Below, in pieces: positions 54,107-64,000 of a stretch of DNA of 64,000 nucleotides (position 1 is its first letter; each line of letters opens with the position of its first letter). The stretch is from Zychaea mexicana (Eukaryota > Mucoromycota > Mucoromycetes > Mucorales > Lichtheimiaceae), in contig NW_026516678.1 of assembly GCF_025766255.1 (NCBI RefSeq), positions 248,001-312,000 of the forward strand. The letters are read 5' to 3'. The position numbers and the translations under genes were made by a program. The notes beneath the pieces are model-generated. The model made no database searches, had not been told where the DNA came from, and saw only the letters and a program-made list of their open reading frames with translations.

Positions 54107-54985
54107 TTAGAATTGTTGCATGGGCCAGCCAGGAGCAGCTACGTTGGTGTTGTAGTAGTATGGGTCATTGACGACAGTTGCCATCGAGACAAAGTTGTCC
54201 ATAGGAACGTATTGCTGCTGCTGCTGCTGTTGCTGTGATGGCTGCTGTGGAGGAACCATGGCAAAGTCGCAAAAGAGCGAAGGGTCTTGTACGACGTAGG
54301 GTGTGGGCTGGTTGCTGACTGGTGGCGAGGGGTAGAAGCTGTTGACGTCGTCGCTAAAGTAGTCGGTTGAAGGGGGATAGCACAGGCGAATGGGAGAGCC
54401 GGTAGGTGAAGGCATAGCCAGATCGGGTGTGGTCATCATGTCAAAAGCAATGGCGGCAGACTTTGCTGCTTCTTCTTCTTTTTCTTCAACGAAAACGGGT
54501 GCTTGTGCTTGTGGTTGTGGTTGTTGTGGCTGAGCAGGAACAGAAGCCGGAGTTGGAGCAGGTGATGCGGATCGGAGTTCAGCCAATCGTTTTTCGAGCT
54601 TGACGACATGGCGTTCCAAGTGCACGACCTGCAAACCAAGATCGTCGTAGGCGGCCAACAACTCTTTTTCCTTTTCGGAGAGTCGGGTTTCACTGCGTGC
54701 TCGGTCCATCTCGGCCTTGCTGCTTGCATAGGCGTGCTGGAGACTGTCAAACATGACGGAGACGGTGGCAAAGGCGTCGTATGTGAAGGTGATTTCGGAC
54801 TCTAAGCGGGCAATTTCATTGGTTGCGGATGAGGCTGGTTTCTTGGAGAGGGTGGAAGAGGCGCGGGAGGAGGAGGAGGATGCATTGGAGCCCGTGCGCT
54901 TGTGCACGCGACCTGATTTGACGCGTTGCTGTGATGCCCACTTGAAGGTCTTGTTGCACTGTGAGGATGCGATGGTTGAAGGCAT
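54107..54985 (-). CDS. Uncharacterised coiled-coil protein, paralog B
   Basis: This is a single exon of 292 aa starting MPSTIASSQ (ATG at 54985-54983). The N-terminal KWASQQRVKSGRVHKR (residues 15-30) and the helical domain at 56-138 (ATVSVMFDSLQHAY, then KELLAAYDDLGLQVVHLERH) match paralog A at 48582-49382, with many identical positions through the heptads. The C-terminal half is Pro/Gln/Ala-rich with short motifs (MPSPTGSP, FYPSPPVS) and a CAG-encoded Gln run (about 54216-54236). It is open further upstream in frame, but the TATA box at 55142 and the paralog's start support this ATG. Function is unknown. The basic N-terminus and disordered tail would fit a nuclear or RNA-associated regulator, which is inference. 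Confidence 0.85.
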   Translation of the reverse strand: MPSTIASSQCNKTFKWASQQRVKSGRVHKRTGSNASSSSSRASSTLSKKPASSATNEIARLESEITFTYDAFATVSVMFDSLQHAYASSKAEMDRARSETRLSEKEKELLAAYDDLGLQVVHLERHVVKLEKRLAELRSASPAPTPASVPAQPQQPQPQAQAPVFVEEKEEEAAKSAAIAFDMMTTPDLAMPSPTGSPIRLCYPPSTDYFSDDVNSFYPSPPVSNQPTPYVVQDPSLFCDFAMVPPQQPSQQQQQQQQYVPMDNFVSMATVVNDPYYYNTNVAAPGWPMQQF

Positions 54986-57420
54986 GTTGTGTGATGATGC
55001 GATGATAATGATGATGCTGATGATGATGTGTTGATGGGATGTTGGATGAAGACTGTGTGAGAGCAAAAGCGAAAAGCAGTGGAAAAGATGCGTGATGCGA
55101 TGTGAGTGAAGAAGTGGGGGAAATGTGGAAAACACGGCGGGTATATATATGCCTGGGAGCAAGGGCGGTGGGACAAAGAAAGGAGTACCAAAAAATAGCC
55201 GCTTTCCTTTTCGGGACGGTGACGCTTTTTGTGCAACGATGATACAGGGGAGCTAAATTTGGAATTGGTTTTACGTCGTTGTGCATTGCACACTCTGCGG
55301 ATCCCACCCCACCCCTCTGCTGTTCCTGACACCCTGCATACATACTCTATCTCCCAACCACCCACTGTGCAGTGTTCATTTGCCCCTACACGCACTTGCC
55401 CACCTTCCCCCTTCTCCTCACTGTACAGCTCGAAACATCAAAAGTACAAAGAAAAGACAAGGTGTATAGCAAAAAAGACGCGTGTCGCACCACACCATGG
55501 CCATGTTCCGTTTGTGACACCCTGGACTCGGGACGGTGCCGCCGAGTTGAGCCGACACCGTTGGAATTGAGCGATCTCATTGGTGTGTGTGTGTGTGTGC
55601 GTGTGTTTCCGAAATAACGCTGGAGTGACCCTGTGACTCGGACAGCAAAACGCGAGGTGCCTGTGCACCCACCACCACCACCACCACCACCACTGCAAAT
55701 GCGCTTTGTTTTGAAAAAGGCAAGTTTGTGCAAGGAACCCCCCCAAAAAAAAGAAAAAAGAAAAAAAAGAGGACAACACGGGCTGCTATTTTAAAATTTT
55801 AGCTTGCATATCGGCTCGGTTTGTTGCCTTTTGTAATCGCCTTGTGTGCCGGCAGCACGGGACACACACACACACACACACACCTGGTATTGGCTACTGC
55901 TGTCTACATTGAGGAAAGGAGAGAGGGCCTAGTGTTGCTGTTATTGTTGTTGTTGTTGCTGCTGGCTTGGGATGCGATCGATCGAGGTCCTTTTTTCCTT
56001 CCACACGTGCTGCTGGATTCCAGACCCTCTTGCTCTGACAAGACCTTTTCAGAATCCCCAAAAAAGATATAAAAAGGCCCTCTACTTCTTGTCCCGTTTT
56101 CCTTTTTCTTCTTTCCACTTTTTTTTTTCATTTTTGTTTCCATTGCTCGCTTTGACCACCCATTTTGTTTTTCCTTACCCGGTCTTTTTTTTATTCGACC
56201 GGCGCACTTTTAACACACCCCACTCGCTAGCCCCAACTGATGAGAACTGGTTGGAGTGAGAGGCATTACGCCAAGGCCACATTGACACAAAAAAGTAACA
56301 GAAGACGACACATCCTTCTTCCGTGCACGAATGAACGATAACGAACTTTGATCATACCATGCTTTGAGAAGCAGAAGGGCGTTTCCTTCCTTCCTTCCGC
56401 CGTTATATGCACAATGACATCATAGGCATTGCCAATTATGGCCCTTGTGGGGAAAAACGTTCGTCATAGCATTGGAATGTCACACATGACATCATAGCTT
56501 TACTTTTATGGGAAAAACCTTGCTTCACAAAAGAGAAAACGTGCGTTGGTGTTGGCATTGCAAATGGTGCCATATCGTCATCGTCCCCAAAACTTTAACC
56601 CAACAACGCGCTTTGACCATCTCACAGTTGCCTTTTATGTCGTCGTCGTCGTCGTCGTCACTTTTGCTCCTTCGCTCTGTCTTTGCGGTTGCTTACATTC
56701 TTTCTTGTGAAACAGACGAAGTCTAATTTTCCGTTATGCTTTTCTTCTTCTCTTCCTGATACTTATTTCAAGGACCTACTTGTCTTTGATTATTCACAAT
56801 AAACGGCCAACAGTAATATTACAAAAAACCAGGTGTGGCGGTAGTCGCTCAAGTCTCCACCATACCACACATAGTAGTTGCACGAATTTAACACCTTTGC
56901 TGAAATGGGATATGAAAAAAGCAAAAAAAAAAAAATATAAAGAAAAGTAAATGAAAGGATTGCCGCCCCGCCTCTCGTCTCATCATCATCATGCAATGAC
57001 GTAATGACGTAATTGTACATCGTTGATGACACTCTCCCCTTAATTTTCTGCTCATCTTGGTACTTGACCTCCTGTTTTGATTTGAGTTTTGTACCGGCCT
57101 ATTGTAAACGAAATGCCAAAGCGCCAAGTGGTTTAGCGTGTTGTGCTGACGACGCGTTGTTTCCGAATAACTGAAAAAAGTAGATAGTCAAACGCGATTG
57201 GTTCTCAGTGCTCGCTGCACAGGCCCGTCCCTTCCGAGAAACTGGTTGGTTCAAGCCCCTGTTGCCTTTGTTACACACACACACGAGCTGGGATCATCTG
57301 AGTATGTGAGCGATCTTTTTCAGCCACAGCATTGCATTGTCAACAACGCTGGCTTTCTCGAGTCGGAAAAATAAACAGCCTGTTCACCTATTCCTCCCAT
57401 AACTTTTGTATCACGCGACT
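54986..57420. other. Upstream flank of paralog B and gene-poor DNA
   Basis: It is rich in simple sequence: GATGAT units near 55000-55030, CCA repeats at about 55667-55693, GT at 55581-55602, AC at about 55862-55883, GTT at about 55933-55956, GTC at 56640-56660 and CTTC near 56386-56400. At about 57115-57265 there are A-box-like (GCGCCAAGTGG) and B-box-like (GGTTCAAGCCC) words, but they do not fold into a tRNA. No protein-coding gene is recognised. Confidence 0.5.
55142..55150 (-). promoter_or_regulatory. TATA box of coiled-coil gene B
   Basis: TATATATAT lies about 160 bp upstream of the ATG on the minus strand. Its placement resembles that of the paralog A TATA box. Confidence 0.5.
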
Positions 57421-60400
57421 TTAGCGCTCAATGTTACTTGGCAAAATAATCATATCACTTATTATTATCATCACTGAACGCGGATATTACTCAATCTTAT
57501 CGATCTCAAAGTTTACTTTTTACTCATTTTCATGTGATTCTTTTCTTGGCACGTCGTACAACATGGCGCATATTGAATTATTAGATTGGCGGTTTAGACG
57601 GATTCGATCTTCTTTGAACTGGTATAATTTATGTACAGTATTTACCGTGGCGTCTATCAAGCCATAATGACACATTATGGATTTCGAAATAGCGGCTTAC
57701 TATCCTGCCGGGATTCGTATTTTCGCAAGCGAGGAGCAGTGCCAAATAACAATTATTATCGCAGGTCTGCACAAGTATAAAAAGATGATGCATCTAATGA
57801 CCGAGACTACTGCTGAAAAAAGCGGCGGAGAATGGTGCAATGCTGGATGCAGACAAAGAGCAGATGAGGAGCCTATCGAATTTCTACTTTGTTGCTATAG
57901 TAATGATATCCAAACTCGGACTTGTATGCTCCAATGCCAAAAAAAAGAGGAATTGACGTTCCTGCTATTGAAGTCTTAATTATACAACGACGAAAAAAAA
58001 TGACTTCTATGTGGGTGTGTGCCTATCGGATACAGTAGATACAAGCGGGTTAGTTAAATACTGAACGAAAAACGTTCATCTCTCTCTCTCTCTCTCTCAC
58101 TCAAAAACGATCGAGTATGCTCTTTTTCTATCGTATCTATGATTCATAATTCCGAGGGAATACATGTGAAATACATCTTATACGTAACAGCATAGAATAC
58201 CCATCATCGCTACTACTAGTACGTACTCAATCTTACAGTGGGTCGCAAACTTTTTAACCCAAAATATTTAAAGTTTTAATTAAATGACCTGCTGCAAGTA
58301 AGTCTCAGTTTTAATGATTAAGAGATGCTACCAAACGCACTAAATGTACGTTCGGGGACAACCAGCATATTTTTCACAGTTAGAGATACTATATACTGAG
58401 TTGCTGACGGGAGTGCCCATCCCTGTACCGTACACAAATGAATAGTAAACCGTAGACTTTTAGTACAAAAAATATCTTTCAATGAATCCATTGCTGGATT
58501 GGGATACGCAGAACAGACCATGCGGAATTAAAACTCTTTAATGACATACTGTATAGTGTCGTTCAATTAACTAATGAAGAGAAAAACGAGCTTGTTATGA
58601 ACTTTGATTAGAATGAATTTTGTTGATAATGTTAGTTACATGGGGAAAGGACAGTGCTTACGTGATTATTTACAGCGGCTTTCCATTAAGATTACCGTCA
58701 GCCATGTCGATCCTTTTGATGCTACCATAAGAAATAAGAAAGCAAATAGATTCAAATGTAAAACCCACCTTCACTTTTTCTAGTCAATTCCAGATTCCAT
58801 CACGCTCCTGAAATCAGTGTTTTTACCTTCATTATCCTCATCGTGCCCCATCGGCCATTTTACTTTGCACAACTCCATCTGCCTTGTATGCTTATCGCTC
58901 AGTAACTAGTTATCTAGAATCTTTCGGGATAGCCAGAGTGAATGCAACGCCTCTTTGCCCGGTATCAACGCAGCGTTATGTAATTGTAAAGCAGCTACAG
59001 CTGCCCGAATTGCTGGATGCAGGAGGTGACAACAAAGTTCACTGACGATAAACATCCCAGGAACCAATCAAAATTTCATTCAGTCAATGAGTAAAATGTG
59101 ATAAGCATACAGCGATTCGTTATACTACCTATGAAGCAAGAAGCATGTCTTGCAAGACGAATGCTTTGGTTTTCGAGTCGAGGGAGCAGCAACTTTGGCA
59201 ATGAATGGGCTCTCTCTTCCATAGTTGTTACGTTTTTCTATTCAAACCATGCGCCGCTTACATTTCATGCATAGCAAATACTCATGCTCATATGTGAAGT
59301 TCGTTACTCACAGCCTCAAGTACATTTCCGATGTACTCCGAGAAAAGACTTTTTAGACTGCCTTGATCACGCTAATTGATGCTGGCCTCATTCAACTCCT
59401 TATATTCTTGGCGCAGCATCTCTGGCTTTGCCGATCTCTCTTCTCAACAGGTGATGATGCTGTACCGTTTAAGACTATTTCATATATCTTCAGATGATAA
59501 TTTTGTAAACGACAAGTCGATGTAATCCGCATTTTGTACTTGTAAAGAAAGTTAGCATTATTCTGTCGCGCTTCATTGAAAAAACAATCTTTGAGAGCGC
59601 CGCTTCTTTATGAGCTTTTAATTAAGTTTGAAGACTAAGCCGTTAATCGTTGTTACTATGCTCTCGTTACACGGTTTTCTCTCACAGCAAAAAAAAATAA
59701 TGATAGGGTGGGGTTTCTTTGTCTTGCTGAATTCACATTGGTGTTCTCTCTGGGCTTCAGATCCGGCTTGTGAATGAAGGGTCCTGTTTTGATGGTGAGA
59801 AACATTGCATGTTCGATTTGCTTTCAAGCGTTCCATTCATGCTTTGGCGAGAAACCATCTTGGAAAATGCTATGTGCTGCTAAGCTACTTGTATAACAAT
59901 GCTTACAGGGATCACAATAAAAGCTGGTCAGGCATTTACTAAAAATTTATATTGCAATGAAAGAGGTGTACTTGGATGCATCTGCGGGTCTTTTTTTAAG
60001 CAGGTTTTTATTACAACACTCGTGGCGGCGAATTGATACACTTCATTATAAAATGACTATGGCTATTGTAGCTGCACCACTTGTATCTAGGGTAATATAC
60101 GTGCGTCCACCACTCTGTTTCAATACAAATAATTGCCTTGAGTATACTCATACACGACCACTATACGCTGAAAAGTTTGGTGCTGTATCGTGGCAAGTGT
60201 AATAATTTATTTTTGCTGTTACATCAAGTACCAAGTGTAGTGTATGCCCCCGGATTACATTTTTCACCTGCTGTATTTGATCTATGGAAGCAACTCTTGC
60301 ATCGAACGACAACCCAAAAACCTTCGCTAGTTTGCTTTGCATTAGTCGGATGCACTTGTGTCTGCCGTTTATGATAGAGCGTAACTCATTAATTTTGCCA

Positions 60401-61288
60401 CCAAACTGCTTTACACGGTTATTGTCCGTGCCTGCTTCACTGCTACTAGAGACAACTTGCTACTATGAGACAATATTTCATTCTGTAGATAGAGACGCTG
60501 TTAACCTTGCTGGTGCCACTATCTTTGTTTCTCGCATGCATGATTTAAGTCTCGCTCCGGTTGCATATTATAATGATAGTTGGTATCAATTAAAGTACAT
60601 AGTAGTGGCACATGCAAACAACAACGAAGACTGCCAGTAATATTGGCAATTAACAAAACAACGACCGCAGCATTTTCTCCCTATGAGTCTGTATATCGTG
60701 AGCAAGATGCGCTAGATGTCGCTCAGATGTCGATCAGATGTCGATCGAAGAGAACCAGCAAGCAACAACATTCGTACATATTCTTATCGGAACACTTAAC
60801 TGCAGCACATCAGTTTACTTTCAAAAAAAGCAAGTAGTTGACCACGTGTAGATACATGATGACCTTGTTCTCGCTGCAGCCGCAACAACCACACAGTGGC
60901 AGCGATTGATGAGTAAAAAACATAGACAGTCTGTTCCCAAGTTGTAACTATAATGTCTTGTGTATCAGCGCAAGAGTTGCTTTAACTTGTTACTGAGTAG
61001 GAAGCCAGAAGGGTCCGCATAGGCCATATTCAAGCTGCTAAGAGAAGATTGAGCGTTGCTGAAATGGAAAAGCGCTCGCTTTAGCATAAGAGTATGCAGG
61101 GCAACAAGATGTATCGTGCATCATGAACATTCTTTATCTTAAATATATCTTTTACATACTTCCTACATTATACAACTTGCTACAAAAAAGAGCTATCCTG
61201 CTGGAGTCAAAGAACTCGAATCTCCGAAACGGTCTTCTCTTGCTTTTCCCCCTCTTGTTTACAGCTCAAGAACCACCAACACTATATT
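57421..61288. other. Gene-poor region with possible transposon relics
   Basis: ORFs of 60-118 codons show no convincing family. On the minus strand at about 58318-58521 the peptide ends VVPERTFSAFGSIS, which recalls the C-terminal dimerisation motif of hAT transposases (ERxFSxxG). Stretches upstream on that strand to about 59400 give broken peptides with many stops. Simple TC repeat at 58079-58098. Confidence 0.4.
58318..58521 (-). pseudogene. Possible hAT transposase C-terminal relic
   Basis: A 67-codon open stretch ends with NMLVVPERTFSAFG. hAT-family transposases end with a dimerisation region containing S-x-E-R-x-F-S-x-x-G. Only this short motif supports the call, and no terminal repeats or target duplications were found. 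Confidence 0.25.
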
Positions 61289-61637
61289 ATGCCATTGTCC
61301 AAACCACCACCACCGCCACCCAAACCTACATTTGACGAGTTTTCGACTCCCAATGATTTCAATGACAAATTTAAACGAAAAGAAACGACAAAGTACATGA
61401 ATCCCTGTGCTCTGGAAGAAAAACAAAGCATGAAGTGCCTGGACCAAAACAACTATGACAAAAGCAAATGCGATTACTTTTTCCTACAGTACAGGGAATG
61501 CAAGAAGAAATGGGTAACTGATATTTCCAAAAAAAAAAAGATACATACTTATATAACTACAGTGATTCCTTTAACTAATTATTATGCCTAATTAGTTGGA
61601 GGAACGTCGTCAATTACGCAAAGCGGGTCAATTGTAA
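61289..61637 (+). CDS. COX23: COX23-like twin CX9C mitochondrial protein
   Basis: The two exons are 61289-61513 and 61596-61637, giving 88 aa. The Cys pattern is exact twin CX9C: C-ALEEKQSMK-C and C-DYFFLQYRE-C, preceded by KFKRKETTKYMNPC and followed by KKKWLEERRQLRKAG. NNYDKSKC between the two pairs is typical of COX23/CHCHD7. These small proteins are imported into the intermembrane space by the Mia40 disulphide relay and support cytochrome c oxidase assembly. The N-terminus has a Pro run (SKPPPPPPKP). It fits the mitochondrial content of the neighbourhood. CHCHD7-type and other CX9C relatives are hard to separate from sequence alone. Confidence 0.88.
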
Positions 61638-62343
61638 TAAACAAGCTTTATTTAAAAGAAATATATGAATAAGTCAAAAGGAAAAACAGATGGAGGGTGA
61701 AAAATGAGGAAGGGAAGGAGAGGAAGACTACCATGGTTTGAATTGGAGTGTTGTATAACCACTTGGTGGTCCTTCTGAGTATAATTAATCCAAGCATATT
61801 ATTTAGCTTGGACAAGGGCATTTACAAACAAAATGACACCGTTACCACACGTCTTAGAATTCTTCATTCTGTAGCTTCTTGTTTCAATATATCCAAAAGC
61901 TACATTTCATTCATGAAATTTGTCAGTAAGTGAAGGTTACCAGCTTCTATCTCAGTAGTTAATATTCGACACACTTCAATAAGTGCATTAAGATGTAAGC
62001 CATCATCTGTTCCAGACATGCTTAGAGCATCATACTGGCACTAAATAACCGTCGCTAGGGGGCATCCCTCTGCTTTCAAGCAAGCCATTCCTCAATGTTC
62101 CCGAACACCACATTTTCACATAACAGCCATATTCTTATCCCGGGCACCATACATTCAGTAACCATATCGATCGAAAATCACTACGATCCAAAAGCAATGA
62201 CCTGGTCCACTAGCCCATCCATCTTTTCCAAACGAAAGAGCACATGCATTCTAAACAAGTTTCGACGTAAAGAGTCTGATATGTTGTTGGTTTAACAAGA
62301 TGATGGGTGTTTTTTAATCGTAGAAACAATCTTGACTACATGT
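61638..62343. other. Intergenic region between convergent genes
   Basis: AT-rich 3' flanks of COX23 (AATAAA-like near 61637) and RPP1. ORFs of 61-66 codons here are featureless. Confidence 0.5.
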
Positions 62344-62945
62344 TTAGTCGAAAAGACCTATAAAAAATGACACGTGTAAGTTTTTTCAAAGATACAACAA
62401 TCCATGCAACTTATAATTTGACGAGTCGTGACAAGCAGTTATGTCAAAACTTACCGAAGCCCATGTCTTCATCAGACTCTTCCTTCTCTTCTTCCTTCTT
62501 TTCTTCTTCGGCAGCGGCCTCCTCACCGGCACCACCAGCAGCAGCAGCGGGACCAGCGGCAGCGGCACCAGCACCAGCGCCAACGTTGAAGATGAGTTCC
62601 TTAAGGTCCTGACCCTCAAGAGCCTTGGCGTAGAGGTTGAACCAGATAGGCTCGATTTCGGTCAAACCAGCAGCCTTGGTAAGAGTCTGGAGCTTGTCAG
62701 CCTAAGTAAATTTAAAAAAAAAATAGGCAATCGTGGGCGCATGGTAAGCATTTTGTTTACATCGTCTAGTTGCTTCCGTATAGACAAGCCGTGCGAAAGA
62801 AAGTATGTTCCAAAGAGAGTGACGTGAAATGTCTCCACAAGTGCAAAATTAGGAAAAAAAAGATAATAATTTAACTTACAGAGATTTCGACGTTGTCATC
62901 CTTGAGGATGAGGGCAGCGTAGACGATGGCAAGATCCGAAGACAT
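62344..62945 (-). CDS. RPP1: 60S acidic ribosomal protein P1
   Basis: The three exons in transcript order are 62945-62880, 62701-62455 and 62357-62344, giving 108 aa. The N-terminal dimerisation helices begin [20 protein letters not shown]. The Ala/Gly/Glu-rich hinge follows, and the universal C-terminal tail is [13 protein letters not shown], whose last four residues are split onto a 14-bp final exon. P1 pairs with P2 on uL10 to form the ribosomal stalk that recruits elongation factors. The P1 assignment, rather than P2, rests on the [17 protein letters not shown]-terminus. The tiny last exon is well supported because it restores the conserved tail exactly. Confidence 0.95.
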
Positions 62946-64000
62946 GCTGTTTAAAGAAATATTGGTAAGAGAATTCAATTGTCAATACGCTATTGCCATA
63001 GATGTAACGGATGGATGGATGGATGGATGGATTTTTGATGGGGTGGATGGCTTCATGTGTTGGACCTACGTACGCGATATGGCAAAAAGAGGCTGTTCCT
63101 TGGATTCAAGGCTTGGGTAATTTTGTGTATAGTGCTCGTCAACCCCGCCAATCAGAAAGCGGAATTTTCATGTCGTCTACTGAAGCCTATACATCCTCTG
63201 GCAGCAAAACATGATCATATTAGGAAAAACGTATTTGGCAGATATACAGTAAAAATGCAAGTATATGAATAATCATTATGCATCTAAGCTGTATATCCTC
63301 CAAGTACTTTGCTTAGATACTTTCAAATTCTTTATACAGTTTTGCAATTTTCAAATTAAACCAACTTTGGTGTTTGAGTATTAACATGTAATGTTTTCTA
63401 TTGAATTTTTCGAAGGTGGATTTTCGTTTACGTTACTCTTTTATTTTTACTAGAAACTCAATATTTTGTAATATATCATATAAGATTAATTATGCTATAA
63501 TGTGCGCTACAACAAGGCCGCATACATGATACGTACTTGTTCACTTTTTATAGTAAATATTTAGGCAAGAATGTCATAGATCTATATCTGATAGGTAAGA
63601 GTTACTAGAAGGATGATACTGTACCAGCAAAATCGATAGCTCAATGCAATATACTATGTTAAGTGAGTTGCTTGCTCTAGTGAAATAAACACTGTGAATT
63701 ATATTGCTAATAGCAGAACATGTAACTATGTAAACCAGATACAAACAGCCAGATCTTATACGCGTCTTTGGAAATTTAAAGCTGTATAGAATGTGTCGGT
63801 AGGGTGTGTGTAGCAGACATTTGTTGAAAATCCTGTTGAAAAAAACCGTGTCTATGTACACTATTATGTAGCTACTGTATGCACTCGCGACAAGATTAGA
63901 GGATGCCATGACCAACAGCTTTCTTTTAAATGGTTGAAATCACAAGGTGTGGTTCTGAGAAGCAGCGAAATACAATAATGTGCTACAGAGACAATGTGTT
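62946..64000. other. Upstream flank of RPP1 and AT-rich DNA
   Basis: A GGAT tetranucleotide run lies at about 63010-63032. The remainder is AT-rich with short, unremarkable ORFs to the window end. Confidence 0.5.

Noticed and set aside
57115..57265. A-box and B-box words suggesting an intron-containing tRNA
   Set aside because: The acceptor stem cannot be paired and spacing is about 130 bp with no matching anticodon stem.

Overview
The window is a stretch of fungal nuclear chromosome, most likely from a Mucorales-type member of the Mucoromycota. Genes carry several short GT-AG introns (often 60-100 bp). Most proteins are typical fungal housekeeping proteins. The broken and selfish sequences (a Fanzor/TnpB-like gene, a Tigger/pogo transposase, an F-box/LRR relic and a protein family of unknown function) look like families that are abundant in Mucorales genomes. 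I worked out exon boundaries by eye from splice sites and from conservation as I remember it. No search was run.

Layout. 1-4.8 kb is accessory: a Tigger/pogo-type element (its left end lies outside the window) carries a transposase pseudogene invaded by a minisatellite. Its right terminal repeat abuts a broken Fanzor-like (TnpB/OMEGA family) nuclease gene, so the transposon appears to have jumped into the Fanzor. 4.9-6.5 kb holds NIP7 and an RRG7-like gene, convergent. 6.5-11.3 kb is repeat-rich and decayed. 11.4-25.7 kb is a dense gene block: a secreted two-domain protein, ARP3, the mitochondrial phosphate carrier, holocytochrome-c synthase, UTP7 and a ZIP zinc transporter. 27.0-30.0 kb has an aspartic protease and a decayed copy of it. 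31.7-33.7 kb is an F-box/LRR pseudogene. 35.4-36.7 kb is an AIF/FSP1-like oxidoreductase. 39.7-41.1 kb is a large minisatellite whose units each contain a splice acceptor and a splice donor. 45.9-55 kb carries a GTP/GDP carrier, two paralogous coiled-coil proteins, a class II eIF4E and an HSL-type esterase. 55-61 kb is nearly gene-free. 61.3-62.9 kb has COX23 and ribosomal protein P1.

Functional links. The mitochondrial theme is strong: phosphate carrier, cytochrome c haem lyase, GTP/GDP carrier, COX23 and RRG7. The first two share a 242-bp divergent promoter. Ribosome and translation genes (NIP7, UTP7, P1, eIF4E2) are scattered among them. There are no operons, CRISPR arrays or bacterial features.

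The most unusual signals are the Fanzor-like relic with its nested transposon, the splice-site-bearing minisatellite, and the pair of uncharacterised coiled-coil paralogs.
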